Positions 16,972 to 25,098 of a DNA stretch of 64,000 nucleotides are shown piece after piece. The notes below the pieces were generated by a model. It was not told the DNA's origin. It was given only the letters and a program-made list of their open reading frames with translations, and did not search any database. The stretch covers positions 1 through 64,000 of the forward strand of contig CAZBRD010000001.1 of the NCBI GenBank assembly GCA_964494205.1, read 5' to 3'. Positions within the stretch are counted from its first letter, which is position 1, and each line of letters begins with the position of its first letter. This stretch comes from JBBTCX01 sp964494205 (GTDB lineage: Bacteria; Planctomycetota; Phycisphaerae; UBA1845). A program made the position numbers and the translations under genes.

Positions 16972-18324
16972 ATGGACCTTCGAATCACTATGCGTAGTCA
17001 TTCTAAAATATCGTTGGTTTCCATCGCGATCGTTTCGCTGCTTACACAGTTCACAGGGCCGACGCCATCTTTCGGTGACGAGGCATCCCTTCGTGCCCGC
17101 CGCACGCCGGTCGTCGAAGCTTACGAACGCACACGCAACTCCATCGTAAACATCTCCGCCAAGGAGAAAGTCCAGCTCCACGGCATGGGCATGTGGGGCG
17201 ACATCTTCACCTATCCCTCCGAGCGGCGCAGCGTGGGCAGCGGCTTCATCATCCACGAGGACGGCTACATCGTAACCAACGCCCACGTAGTTTCAGCCGC
17301 CACCCAGTTGAAAGTCATCCTCGCCGACGGCACCGAGTATCCCGCGCGACTCATTGGCCGCGACACCAAGCTCGACCTCGCCATCATCAAGGTCGATGCC
17401 CACGTACTACTTAAACCCATCACCATGGGCCGCAGCGACGATCTCATGATCGGCGAGCAGACCATCGCCATCGGCAACCCCGTGGGTCTCGAGAACACAC
17501 TGACAACCGGCGTCGTCAGCGCCCTGCATCGCGAGCTCGACATCGACGGCAAGCTCATCTATCGCGACGTGATTCAAACCGACGCGAGCATCAACCCCGG
17601 CAACTCCGGCGGACCGCTGCTCAACATTCTTGGCGAACTGATCGGCATCAACACAGCCATTCGCACCGACGCGCAGAACATCGGTTTCGCCATTCCCGTC
17701 GATCAACTGCGCGAGATTCTTCCCGACGTGCTCAACGCAGAGAAACTCAACAAGGTGCTTGTCGGCTTGACCGTCAACGAGGCACAGCCCGCATCCGTAG
17801 CCGAAGTGCGATCAGGGAGTCCCGCAGACCAGGCAGGCATCAAACCCGGCGATGTCATCGCAGCCATCAACGGCAAAAAAGTTCAACGGGGCGTCGACTT
17901 TCACGTCGCCATGCTCGAGCGAAAGGCCGGTGACGAAGTGCAGCTCTCCTTGCTTCGCGAAGGCAAGTCGCGCGAAACGAAACTCGCCCTCGTTCCCGTC
18001 CCCAAACCGGATGGCAAGAAACTTGCGAAGGAGCGACTCGGCCTCACCATCGCCGACGTGAAGGAAACGACCAGCAAAAAGTTCCGCTGGGATCGTGAAC
18101 CCGGCGTCATCGTGATGGCCGTCGACCCGCGCGGGCCAGCCGCAGAAGCCAACATCGAGCCCGGCGATCTTCTGGTGTCACTTGAACGACACGGCGTGGG
18201 CGACGTCGATCAATTCGGCGCGTTTCTCGCAGCCGCTCCGCCCGGCGAAGTGATCAACATCGGCCTGCTTCGCGAGCGCAGAGGCACCATCTACGGCGGC
18301 GAAGTTCGCACAAAAACTAGATAG
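16972..18324 (+). CDS. HtrA/DegP-type serine protease with two PDZ domains
   Basis: 450 residues. After a signal sequence (about 1-35) comes a trypsin-like domain with the full catalytic triad: His in VTNAHVV near 103, Asp in KLDLAIIKV near 133, Ser in NPGNSGGPLL near 210. Two PDZ domains follow, with AGIKPGDVIAAINGKKV and EPGVIVMAVDPRGPAAEAN as recognisable strands. It acts in the periplasm as protease/chaperone against misfolded envelope proteins. The ATG at 16972 is preferred because GGAAAAGGAAC lies just before it. Convergent with the Cys-rich protein gene. Confidence 0.93.
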   Translation: MDLRITMRSHSKISLVSIAIVSLLTQFTGPTPSFGDEASLRARRTPVVEAYERTRNSIVNISAKEKVQLHGMGMWGDIFTYPSERRSVGSGFIIHEDGYIVTNAHVVSAATQLKVILADGTEYPARLIGRDTKLDLAIIKVDAHVLLKPITMGRSDDLMIGEQTIAIGNPVGLENTLTTGVVSALHRELDIDGKLIYRDVIQTDASINPGNSGGPLLNILGELIGINTAIRTDAQNIGFAIPVDQLREILPDVLNAEKLNKVLVGLTVNEAQPASVAEVRSGSPADQAGIKPGDVIAAINGKKVQRGVDFHVAMLERKAGDEVQLSLLREGKSRETKLALVPVPKPDGKKLAKERLGLTIADVKETTSKKFRWDREPGVIVMAVDPRGPAAEANIEPGDLLVSLERHGVGDVDQFGAFLAAAPPGEVINIGLLRERRGTIYGGEVRTKTR

Positions 18325-18358
18325 AACGCCGGGACCATGTACTGCGCGCGTTCCCCTT

Positions 18359-18381
18359 CAGAGCCCCTTGCGCGAGCAAGG
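18359..18381. repeat. CCTTGCGCAAGCAAGG repeat, copy 2
   Basis: CAGAGCCCCTTGCGCGAGCA followed by AGGA. It lies between the convergent htrA and Cys-rich genes, where it could also serve as a terminator hairpin. Confidence 0.7.
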
Positions 18382-18428
18382 AAAGCGCCATGACTTGTCA
18401 CTATCTAGTCTAACCCAGGAAATCGACG

Positions 18429-20318
18429 TCAGGGACTCGCACCACAAAGCGGCGGCACCGGAATCGCCGACGCATCGTTCGCCGCACATCCGCACGGGTT
18501 GCCGCCGGAGAACGCCGTCAGCGTGCCCAATATGTCGTCGAGGCCGATGATCCCATCGCCTTCGCACGGCGCGATATCGGCGTCGGGACAATTGGTGTAC
18601 CCCGAGAAGCCCGCCAAGGTGCATAGGATGTCGTTCAGATCAACGTTGCCGGCGCAGTTTGAATTGCCGTACCGCGTGCACGAAAACGCACACGTCCCCG
18701 AATCGCACGACGCACAATTACAGGCATTGTCGCGCTGTGACCCGAAGCAGCTAACAGCCGCAGCACAGGACCCCGCTGGAATCTCCAGCCCGCACGTCGA
18801 ACTGCAGCCATCGCCATTTGTAAAATTATTGTCATCGCATTCTTCCGGAATCTGAGTCGTGCCGTCGCCGCAAATGGCCGCTTGGCACTGAATTCGCAAA
18901 TTATCCAGCGGCAGAACCACCGACGGTGCAACAGTCCCCACGCGGATCTTGTAGCACTGACCGGACGTTGCGAGTGTCACCAAGCTCGACTCGATTGTTG
19001 GCCCCGCGCACAAATTCGGATCACCGGGGTCGCCCGCGTTGTCGTTGCATTCAATCGGTGCACCAAGCTGCGAGCAATCGCAACCCTCGTACACAGCCAA
19101 TCGAGTGTTCGTCGAGCCGCCGCCGCAGGTATCGACGAGCAGTGCTCCACTGCACGTAGCCACATAGTCAAACCAGACATCGTCAAAAATGCTCGAACTA
19201 CTCGCGAAGCCGCAAGTCGTCTCGTTGGAACCGTCCATCTCGGTGGCCGTCAGATTCACCGCGTTCGTACCATCAACGGCGACAGCCGCATTCGCGCAGA
19301 TATCGTTCGCCGGCGGCGGAATGCACGAAATCTGCAAAGAGTACGGGCCATCATTGTTTGGGGGGCCATCAACATGCGCCAATCGAAGTTTTATTTCTAC
19401 ACCCGCTATCACCGGCGCATAAAGTTGCACATAGCCCGGCGCCGTGATTGTCGCACACCCCATTTCCTGCCCGCCGCAGGAATCGTAAGTAGAAAGCACG
19501 TGATCAAAGAGTGTGCCGACGGTCGTTATGTAGGCAGCGCCGGTACACGACGGCGTGCAAGAGAACCAGATGTCGTTAAACCCGCCACCGCCACAACTGG
19601 CTATCGCATCTTCAAACGGTGCGCCGACCGACGCGTAGGGATGTTCAGCCGCCGGACTCCCTTCCACCACCGGTGTCGCCGTGCCGCAAAGATCGTTGGG
19701 CAAATACGAGTTGCACGTTCCGCGTAAGAAGTAATTGCCCGAACTGGAATCAACGGACGACAACCGAACTTTGTAATCCTCGCCGGTAACCACCGGGAAC
19801 AACAACGTTCCATTCCCCGAAACCGCACTGTTGTTGCAGGCCAGCTCGGACCCACCGCACGAATCAAACGCCGACAGAACAACGGCAGAATTGGGGCTGA
19901 AGGTCGTATCCACGTCCGGCATCGGCGACCCCATATCAACCCAATTGGGATGTAACGCGACCCACCCCGTGCACTCAGCCGTGTAAGTAAACCATGCATG
20001 GCGCGTTAACGTGGCTCCACAACCGGGAGCTGCTGAAACATTCGCCATCGTGTTATTGCCGCTCGTGGCAAACAGCCCTGGATCCAGACTCATAAACGTA
20101 GATGCGGCTGCGCAGGTCGTATTTGCGGGTGTCGTAAGCAGGCACAGCGGATTACAGCCGTTCGCCGAGTTTCCGTGAACGTCGTCACATGTTTCGGGTG
20201 TTTCCGTAATTCCATTATGGCACTGGTTGGCACGTCCGGGGGTGACCACAAGCCCGCACAACAACAAAATCGCAGACAATAAAGAACCTGAAATGTCGCT
20301 TGTTCTCTTTTGATTCAT
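18429..20318 (-). CDS. Large Cys-rich secreted protein with DUF4215 and dockerin-like end
   Basis: 629 residues from the ATG preceded by AAGGAGG (20324-20330), which decides the start. A signal peptide is followed by NGITETPETCDDVHG, a DUF4215-like opening. Three similar beta-sandwich units (about 50-190, 195-300, 305-450) each have a FxY/C-TxxCTG strand and a FDSCGG/YDSCGG motif, resembling pre-peptidase C-terminal domains. A full DUF4215 unit (CGDGTTQIPEECDDNN with a CSSTCGL end) comes next. The C-terminus holds two Asp-rich loops, NVDLNDILCTLAGFSG and DGIIGLDDILGTLTAFSGG, typical of planctomycete dockerin-like tails. Probably a surface or secreted adhesin/scaffold. Confidence 0.85.
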   Translation of the reverse strand: MNQKRTSDISGSLLSAILLLCGLVVTPGRANQCHNGITETPETCDDVHGNSANGCNPLCLLTTPANTTCAAASTFMSLDPGLFATSGNNTMANVSAAPGCGATLTRHAWFTYTAECTGWVALHPNWVDMGSPMPDVDTTFSPNSAVVLSAFDSCGGSELACNNSAVSGNGTLLFPVVTGEDYKVRLSSVDSSSGNYFLRGTCNSYLPNDLCGTATPVVEGSPAAEHPYASVGAPFEDAIASCGGGGFNDIWFSCTPSCTGAAYITTVGTLFDHVLSTYDSCGGQEMGCATITAPGYVQLYAPVIAGVEIKLRLAHVDGPPNNDGPYSLQISCIPPPANDICANAAVAVDGTNAVNLTATEMDGSNETTCGFASSSSIFDDVWFDYVATCSGALLVDTCGGGSTNTRLAVYEGCDCSQLGAPIECNDNAGDPGDPNLCAGPTIESSLVTLATSGQCYKIRVGTVAPSVVLPLDNLRIQCQAAICGDGTTQIPEECDDNNFTNGDGCSSTCGLEIPAGSCAAAVSCFGSQRDNACNCASCDSGTCAFSCTRYGNSNCAGNVDLNDILCTLAGFSGYTNCPDADIAPCEGDGIIGLDDILGTLTAFSGGNPCGCAANDASAIPVPPLCGASP

Positions 20319-20537
20319 CGAAGCCTCCTTGAGATGCACGATCTTCAAACCGAGTACAGAACTCTACCAACCTTGTCCCGAAAGGGCAGTCGACAACATC
20401 CCTGCCCCTGCAGCAAGAATTGACCAGGAACCCAGCGATGCGATTTAGTGGGCTTCTATCATATCGAAGTGTCGGGCAAAAACCCAACCCGAAGATGCGG
20501 CATAGGTATAAAACTGCAAAAGTGCTAAGATTCGGTG

Positions 20538-20894
20538 ATGACCGAGCAGACCTATCGCCAGAGCGCTTATGAGGAAGCCAACATTCCGCGCGACCTCAAG
20601 GTCAAAATGGCCGAGCAGAAGCTCATCATCGATTGGCAGGATGGCACGACAAACGAATATTCGCTCCACGCCCTCCGCCGCGCATGCCCATGTGCGACAT
20701 GCCGAACCGAACGCGAGCAGCAAACGCAAAACCCGCTACGAATCCTCAAGGCTGACCCGACGGGCGTGCGCGTAATACATGCCGAGCTTGTCGGCACTTA
20801 CGCCATCAAGTTCCGCTGGTCCGATGGCCACGACACCGGCATCTTCGATTTCCGAATGCTCAGGTCACTCGCAGCCCCTGCTCCCGCGCATTGA
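20538..20894 (+). CDS. DUF971 domain protein
   Basis: 118 residues of the DUF971 (gamma-butyrobetaine hydroxylase N-terminal-like) family. LIIDWQDGTTNEYSLHALR near 31-49 is followed by RACPCATCRTERE with the conserved CPCAxC metal-binding cysteines, and by IKFRWSDGHDTGIFDFRML. DUF971 proteins are small zinc- or iron-sulfur-linked modules; in some bacteria they accompany Fe-S assembly factors. A GTG one codon upstream is also possible. Divergent from the Cys-rich secreted protein. Confidence 0.88.
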   Translation: MTEQTYRQSAYEEANIPRDLKVKMAEQKLIIDWQDGTTNEYSLHALRRACPCATCRTEREQQTQNPLRILKADPTGVRVIHAELVGTYAIKFRWSDGHDTGIFDFRMLRSLAAPAPAH

Positions 20895-20966
20895 GCTTTG
20901 CACGACGTTCAATTCAATCGGTGTCTTCAAAACAACGATGAGTACGGTACAAACCGCATCGAAACA

Positions 20967-21479
20967 CTACGCCTTCAACGCCATTTCCTTTTTCTCATTC
21001 AGAAACTTCATGTGGTGATCAACATGAAAACAATACAACCGCAGCAACTGCCCCAGCGACAACTCGCCGATCTCCGGATGCTGCGCGACACGATCGAACG
21101 AACCATCGGGCAACGACCGCAACATCGTCGCCGTCAACATGCGATTCAGCCGAAACATTTCGCACACAGCCGTCGCATCAAGCTTGTCGTAATGGAGCTT
21201 CTGCGAAAACGCGGTCTCGTCATAACAATCCAGTATGGGCCGATCCTCCGCAACGATTCGCTTCATGCGATATGCAGCCACCTGATCAGTGTCCATTAGA
21301 TGCACAACGATCTGCTGAATGCTCCAAGTGCCTGACACAGGAAAACTCAATAGCTGTTCTTTCCTCAACCCGGCGATAGCCTTGCCCGGCACCGCAGCCC
21401 GCTCCGCATAGGCTTCGATCGCCTCGTTGTTCGTCAACCGTCGCAGGGCTTCCGGAACCTTTTCGTAGAAATGGGCCAT
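20967..21479 (-). CDS. DinB family metalloenzyme-like protein
   Basis: 170 residues with the DinB four-helix signature: WSIQQIVVHLMDTDQVAAYRMKR near 48-70 (first His) and LYCFHVDHHMKFLNEKK near the end (HxxxH pair). EKxHYDKLD-type spacing between them is typical. The start at MAHFYEK has GAAAGGACG upstream. A second DinB-like gene is at 3635-4162; the two share the fold pattern but are not close copies. Confidence 0.85.
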   Translation of the reverse strand: MAHFYEKVPEALRRLTNNEAIEAYAERAAVPGKAIAGLRKEQLLSFPVSGTWSIQQIVVHLMDTDQVAAYRMKRIVAEDRPILDCYDETAFSQKLHYDKLDATAVCEMFRLNRMLTATMLRSLPDGSFDRVAQHPEIGELSLGQLLRLYCFHVDHHMKFLNEKKEMALKA

Positions 21480-21709
21480 CGCTTCGCGTCCTTTCGATAA
21501 ATCGCAGGTTTTCAGGTGTAAGCAGTTCACGAGCATAACTGATCTGTCGCAGCCGATCGATCATGAAAGACGAGTCAATTCAATTGGATTCGACCATCGA
21601 TCCGGCTATGATTTTCAAAGCTGGGCAGGCGCGTTAGTGAACGAGTTGCAATGAAATGAATCGCGACGCGCACCATGAAACACAATTAGAACCGTGATGG
21701 ACCTTACGC

Positions 21710-22366
21710 ATGTCGCGAGTCTTACTCGTTCATTCTGATAAGTCGGCACGTGCGGTTCTCGAAAAGCGCGCATCCGTCCATCATGAAACACGCAGCGTCG
21801 AGAATCTCGCGCTGACGATGAAGATGATCACGACGTTTCGCCCCGATGTGATCGTCGCCGGCCTCGACGGTAAGAAAGCAGAAGCCCTCGACCTGCTTCG
21901 CTATCTCAAGCGCAATCGCATCGATATCCCCACTGTCATCGTCGGCATGCCCGGCGCAGCCATCATGCAGCCACTCGCGATGAAGCTTGGCGCCGCTAGT
22001 TTTGTGGAATATCCGATCGAGCAGGCTGCGTTCGATCAGGCGATTTCGAAATCACACCAGATCGACAAGGACGCGCACGGTGTGATTCCGCCGGTCTCAC
22101 AGGAAGAGTGGAACTCCAACATCACTGAGCTGGAGAAACAGCTCAATCGCCACATGGTTTGCTTCGCGGGCAAAAACCAGGTCTACCTCCAGTCGCTCAT
22201 CGTTGGCCTCGGAAAAACGAGCAAGCCGCGCATCGCTTTGAAATGCTCACTCCGCAAACAGTATGGCCACCCGCCTGACGTGTATTACGAGTATATTCGC
22301 GACGTTTGTTGCGGCGATCCTACGGTTTGCCCCGCTTACCAAGAGTTCAAGGCGCGAAACCCTTGA
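21710..22366 (+). CDS. Degenerate receiver domain with Cys-rich C-terminus
   Basis: 218 residues. The first about 120 follow the CheY receiver pattern of alternating strands and helices: RVLLVHSD, RPDVIVAGLD, IPTVIVGMPG, GAASFVEYPI. The key residues are changed. The phospho-acceptor Asp position is Gly51, the Thr/Ser position is Gly80, and the conserved Lys before Pro is Tyr102. It therefore cannot be phosphorylated in the usual way. The C-terminal part contains ALKCSLRKQYGHPPD and DVCCGDPTVCPAY, four to five cysteines that could bind a metal. No such pairing is known to me. The gene stands alone. Confidence 0.7.
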   Translation: MSRVLLVHSDKSARAVLEKRASVHHETRSVENLALTMKMITTFRPDVIVAGLDGKKAEALDLLRYLKRNRIDIPTVIVGMPGAAIMQPLAMKLGAASFVEYPIEQAAFDQAISKSHQIDKDAHGVIPPVSQEEWNSNITELEKQLNRHMVCFAGKNQVYLQSLIVGLGKTSKPRIALKCSLRKQYGHPPDVYYEYIRDVCCGDPTVCPAYQEFKARNP

Positions 22367-22746
22367 GCAGGCGTGAAATCGCGCTCGAACTCGAAAACAA
22401 AAACGAAATCAACAGAAATAACGAGCGGCGAATTGGGACGGGTATTCGCGCGCCGTTGATCAAGTCACCCATCGAATTCCATTTCGACCGAGCTGCAACA
22501 AAATGATTTATATGAGGTTACAGCAGTTCGCGGGCTAGCTAAGCCTTGAAAATCGAGTGCGAAAATGTGATCAGTAAAAAAGGCGTGCGGCACCCCGGAA
22601 AGTTATTGGCGCGGTCAAAGGGTGCCGCAGCGAGTGGAAGCTTTTAACTATTTTGCCGGATTTCGTCTCCGCTATTTTCTACGATCGGCGAATACGAGGT
22701 CGTACAATAGTATAGCGGTCGAAATCGCGCGATCAAGTTTGCTAAC
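22367..22746. other. Intergenic region with a strong inverted repeat
   Basis: 380 bases with no convincing gene. TGCGGCACCC (22586-22595) and GGGTGCCGCA (22620-22629) form a perfect 10-bp stem around 24 bases. The rest is AT-richer than the surroundings. Confidence 0.5.
22586..22629. repeat. 10-bp perfect inverted repeat
   Basis: TGCGGCACCC pairs with GGGTGCCGCA across a 24-base loop. It could be a structured RNA element or a remnant mobile-element end. It occurs once as far as I can see. Confidence 0.5.
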
Positions 22747-22926
22747 TTGATTCACGGCGCGGAACAAATCACAGGGAAACAGGTCGGTGTGTACTTTCGA
22801 TTACCCGAGAAGCTCTTGGATGAACATCAACCCAACGTCGCCAACCGAAGCCATTCCGTCGCTTCTATACTATACATCTGGTTGATCGAAAAACACAAGC
22901 GCATTCCCGCACAAAAACTGTGCTAA
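22747..22926 (+). CDS. Possible small ribbon-helix-helix-like protein (TTG start)
   Basis: An open frame of 59 codons from TTG 22747 to TAA, too short for usual prediction. The translation includes GKQVGVYFRLPEKLLDE, then SHSVASILYIWLIEKHKRI. A short strand, a helix with LPEKLLDE, and a hydrophobic second helix resemble ribbon-helix-helix antitoxins such as those with VYFRLP/VSFRLP openings. There is no ATG or clear ribosome binding site and no toxin gene beside it, so it may be a relic whose 5' part is lost. Confidence 0.35.
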   Translation: MIHGAEQITGKQVGVYFRLPEKLLDEHQPNVANRSHSVASILYIWLIEKHKRIPAQKLC

Positions 22927-23133
22927 CCTCCTTCAATTTCAATCCTTGCAAGGATCCGCAAGTCGGCAACGACATTCAGGTCACCAGCTGTCGGCAACTC
23001 ACACCGAATTGAGCACAGCCATTGAAACTTATAGGGCGTCGGGGGCCGAAGTAATGAACTTGCATCGAACTCGCCCCCAACTTTGGCTGTGACAAATCCC
23101 AATGCGACGATGTGATCAGTTCCGACCATGCGG

Positions 23134-24279
23134 CTACGAATGAGCCAGATTGGCGATGGGCAAAGGTATCCCAGAGCCCACGGATGCTTTCGGGGCGTTG
23201 GTTTCCCAGACCCCAGAAAGGTGCATTGCGCATTTCGGACAGCTGGATCCCCGCATGTGGTTCTCCAGAACGAGGAACCCCCTTCGCCGGATGACGGTTT
23301 CGCCGCAACCAGGGCAACGTGTGTCTTCTCGATCACCGAACGCACCCGGCACATTTCCGGGATAGACGAATTTCAGCCCGGCAGCCTTTCCAAAGTCATA
23401 CGCCTTCAGCAGGGTCGCAGTCGGCGTTCTCGGAGGATCGGTCATCTTGTAATCGGGGTGGTAGGCCGTCACGTGCCAGGGGATGTCGCAGGAGACACCG
23501 GCCACGAAATCGGCAATCCGCTGTAGCTCGTCATCGCCGTCGTTGAATCCGGGGATCACCAGTGTGACGATCTCCACCCAGAAGTCCATCGCCTTCAGTC
23601 GCTTGATGGTGTCCAGCACATTCTGCAACTGGCCGCCGAGCTTTCTGTAATTCTTTTCGTCAAAGCCCTTTAGATCGACCTTGTACAGGTCAACGTAGGG
23701 CCGAAGGAACTCCAGCACTTCCGGCGTCGCGTTGCCGTTGCTGATGAACCCGCACACGATCTCCTCAGCCTTGGCCAGCTTGAAAATCTCCACCGCCCAG
23801 TCGGCTGTGATCAGCGGTTCGTTATAGGTACTGACGATAACGGGGACTTCGTGCTCCTTGGCAAGCTCGATGAGTCGATCCGGCGTGCAGAATCTTGGCC
23901 GCGAGATGGCTTGGTCGTCCCGCAGGGCCTGGCTCGTCACCCAGTTCTGGCAATAGCCGCAGTGCAGGTCGCAGCCGAGCATTCCAAACGACAGGGCGTT
24001 TCGACCCGGGTAGGCGTGAAAGAACGGTTTCTTTTCGATCGGGTCAACCTGGACGCCAGCCACGTAACCCGCTGGCGCTCGCAGCTCGCCATTCGCATTG
24101 AACCGCACCCGGCAAACCCCGCTGTGATCGGGCAGGACCGAACATCGGTGGCCACAGGCAAGGCAACGAATGCGCCCCTCATCCTCATAACGGACGAGTT
24201 CCGACGCCGAGACCATCGTGTTTTGAGAAAGAAGTTCTTTGAGTTGGATCGAAGTCGACATTTCCAGGTTCCGGGGCAC
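23134..24279 (-). CDS. amrS: AmmeMemoRadiSam system radical SAM enzyme
   Basis: 381 residues. The radical SAM CX3CX2C motif is Cys103, Cys107, Cys110 in GCDLHCGYC. An N-terminal Cys cluster, CLACGHRCSVLPDHSGVCRVR (Cys39, 42, 46, 56), and YVAGVQVDPIEKKPFFHAYP are diagnostic of AmrS. The C-terminus adds two more CxxC pairs (CPGCGE, CPKCAM). The physiological reaction is unknown; the usual partners are AMMECR1 (AmrA) and MEMO (AmrB), neither present here. The GTG start has AAAGG eight bases upstream; ATG 24261 is an alternative. Confidence 0.92.
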   Translation of the reverse strand: MPRNLEMSTSIQLKELLSQNTMVSASELVRYEDEGRIRCLACGHRCSVLPDHSGVCRVRFNANGELRAPAGYVAGVQVDPIEKKPFFHAYPGRNALSFGMLGCDLHCGYCQNWVTSQALRDDQAISRPRFCTPDRLIELAKEHEVPVIVSTYNEPLITADWAVEIFKLAKAEEIVCGFISNGNATPEVLEFLRPYVDLYKVDLKGFDEKNYRKLGGQLQNVLDTIKRLKAMDFWVEIVTLVIPGFNDGDDELQRIADFVAGVSCDIPWHVTAYHPDYKMTDPPRTPTATLLKAYDFGKAAGLKFVYPGNVPGAFGDREDTRCPGCGETVIRRRGFLVLENHMRGSSCPKCAMHLSGVWETNAPKASVGSGIPLPIANLAHS

Positions 24280-25098
24280 TGGCCGCCTTTAGATTATACT
24301 CCTCGGCTATTTTGCAATTGCAATTCGGAAGCACGATCGCAGCTAGGGCCACAATCTATTCGAATTTGCGGGTTCCACGCGAGGTAACGCACTGCTCATA
24401 GAGCAGTGGCACACTGTCACCCCGAATTTGCGAGTGAAAGAGTCCTCTCAATTTGTTGCACGAGGGCTTGCGTAATTCCCGCGCGTGGCTGCACACCCTC
24501 ATTTTTGAACTGAAAACAGGGGCAGAGATTTGCGCGTTTCTGCGTCGTGCAAAATGGACCCCACTTTGGAGCTTCGTAACGCGGTTTTAGACGTGTGTTC
24601 TGCACTATGAAGAAAATGGCGTGCAAGTCGTACTTGTTGTCCGAGCATCATGAGCGCGCATCGGCCGCCGAAGTAGGTTGCCCGGATAGGAACGCGTGGG
24701 TGTGGTTTTCATACCCTTTAATAACAACACCGGCGCTCACCGCCTTTTGAGAGGTGTTGGGCCTGTGGACGTCTGGGGACCCGATCACAGAACGACATGC
24801 ACATTAGACTCCGGCGAAGAATAAATCGACACCTCATGTGAGATTATGCATCGGTCGCAAGTGGGCAAAGCTGGCGAATAGATTTCCGTGCTTTTTTTCG
24901 GGTATGCGCGCCCGATTTCTGAATTGTCCCGTTAGGCTTCGAACGGCCCGGGAACGATGAACCCGTTATTTGCACAACGGCGCGTGGCCACTTTCACATT
25001 TCATCACTGAGCCTATACAATGAAAGAAATCACAAATGCTCTTTTTTGGGCTTTGATCGCTCAAGCATAATCGCAACAAGTCCACTCGGAGGCTGGAG
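24280..25098. other. Long intergenic region
   Basis: About 820 bases between the divergent amrS and RCC1-like genes. It contains a TGGCAC/AGAGCAG element at 24391-24416. A 69-codon minus-strand frame at 24417-24626 has no recognisable features and is not called. I see no tRNA, riboswitch or transposase remnant I can support. Confidence 0.5.
24391..24416. repeat. TGGCAC element, copy 3, with CTGCTC stem
   Basis: ACTGCTCATAGAGCAGTGGC followed by ACACTG. CTGCTC pairs with GAGCAG, and the right part AGAGCAGTGGCACAC matches the element at 16689-16705 in reverse orientation. Confidence 0.55.

Noticed and set aside
24417..24626. A 69-codon minus-strand frame.
   Set aside because: No ribosome binding site, no domain and unremarkable composition in long intergenic DNA.
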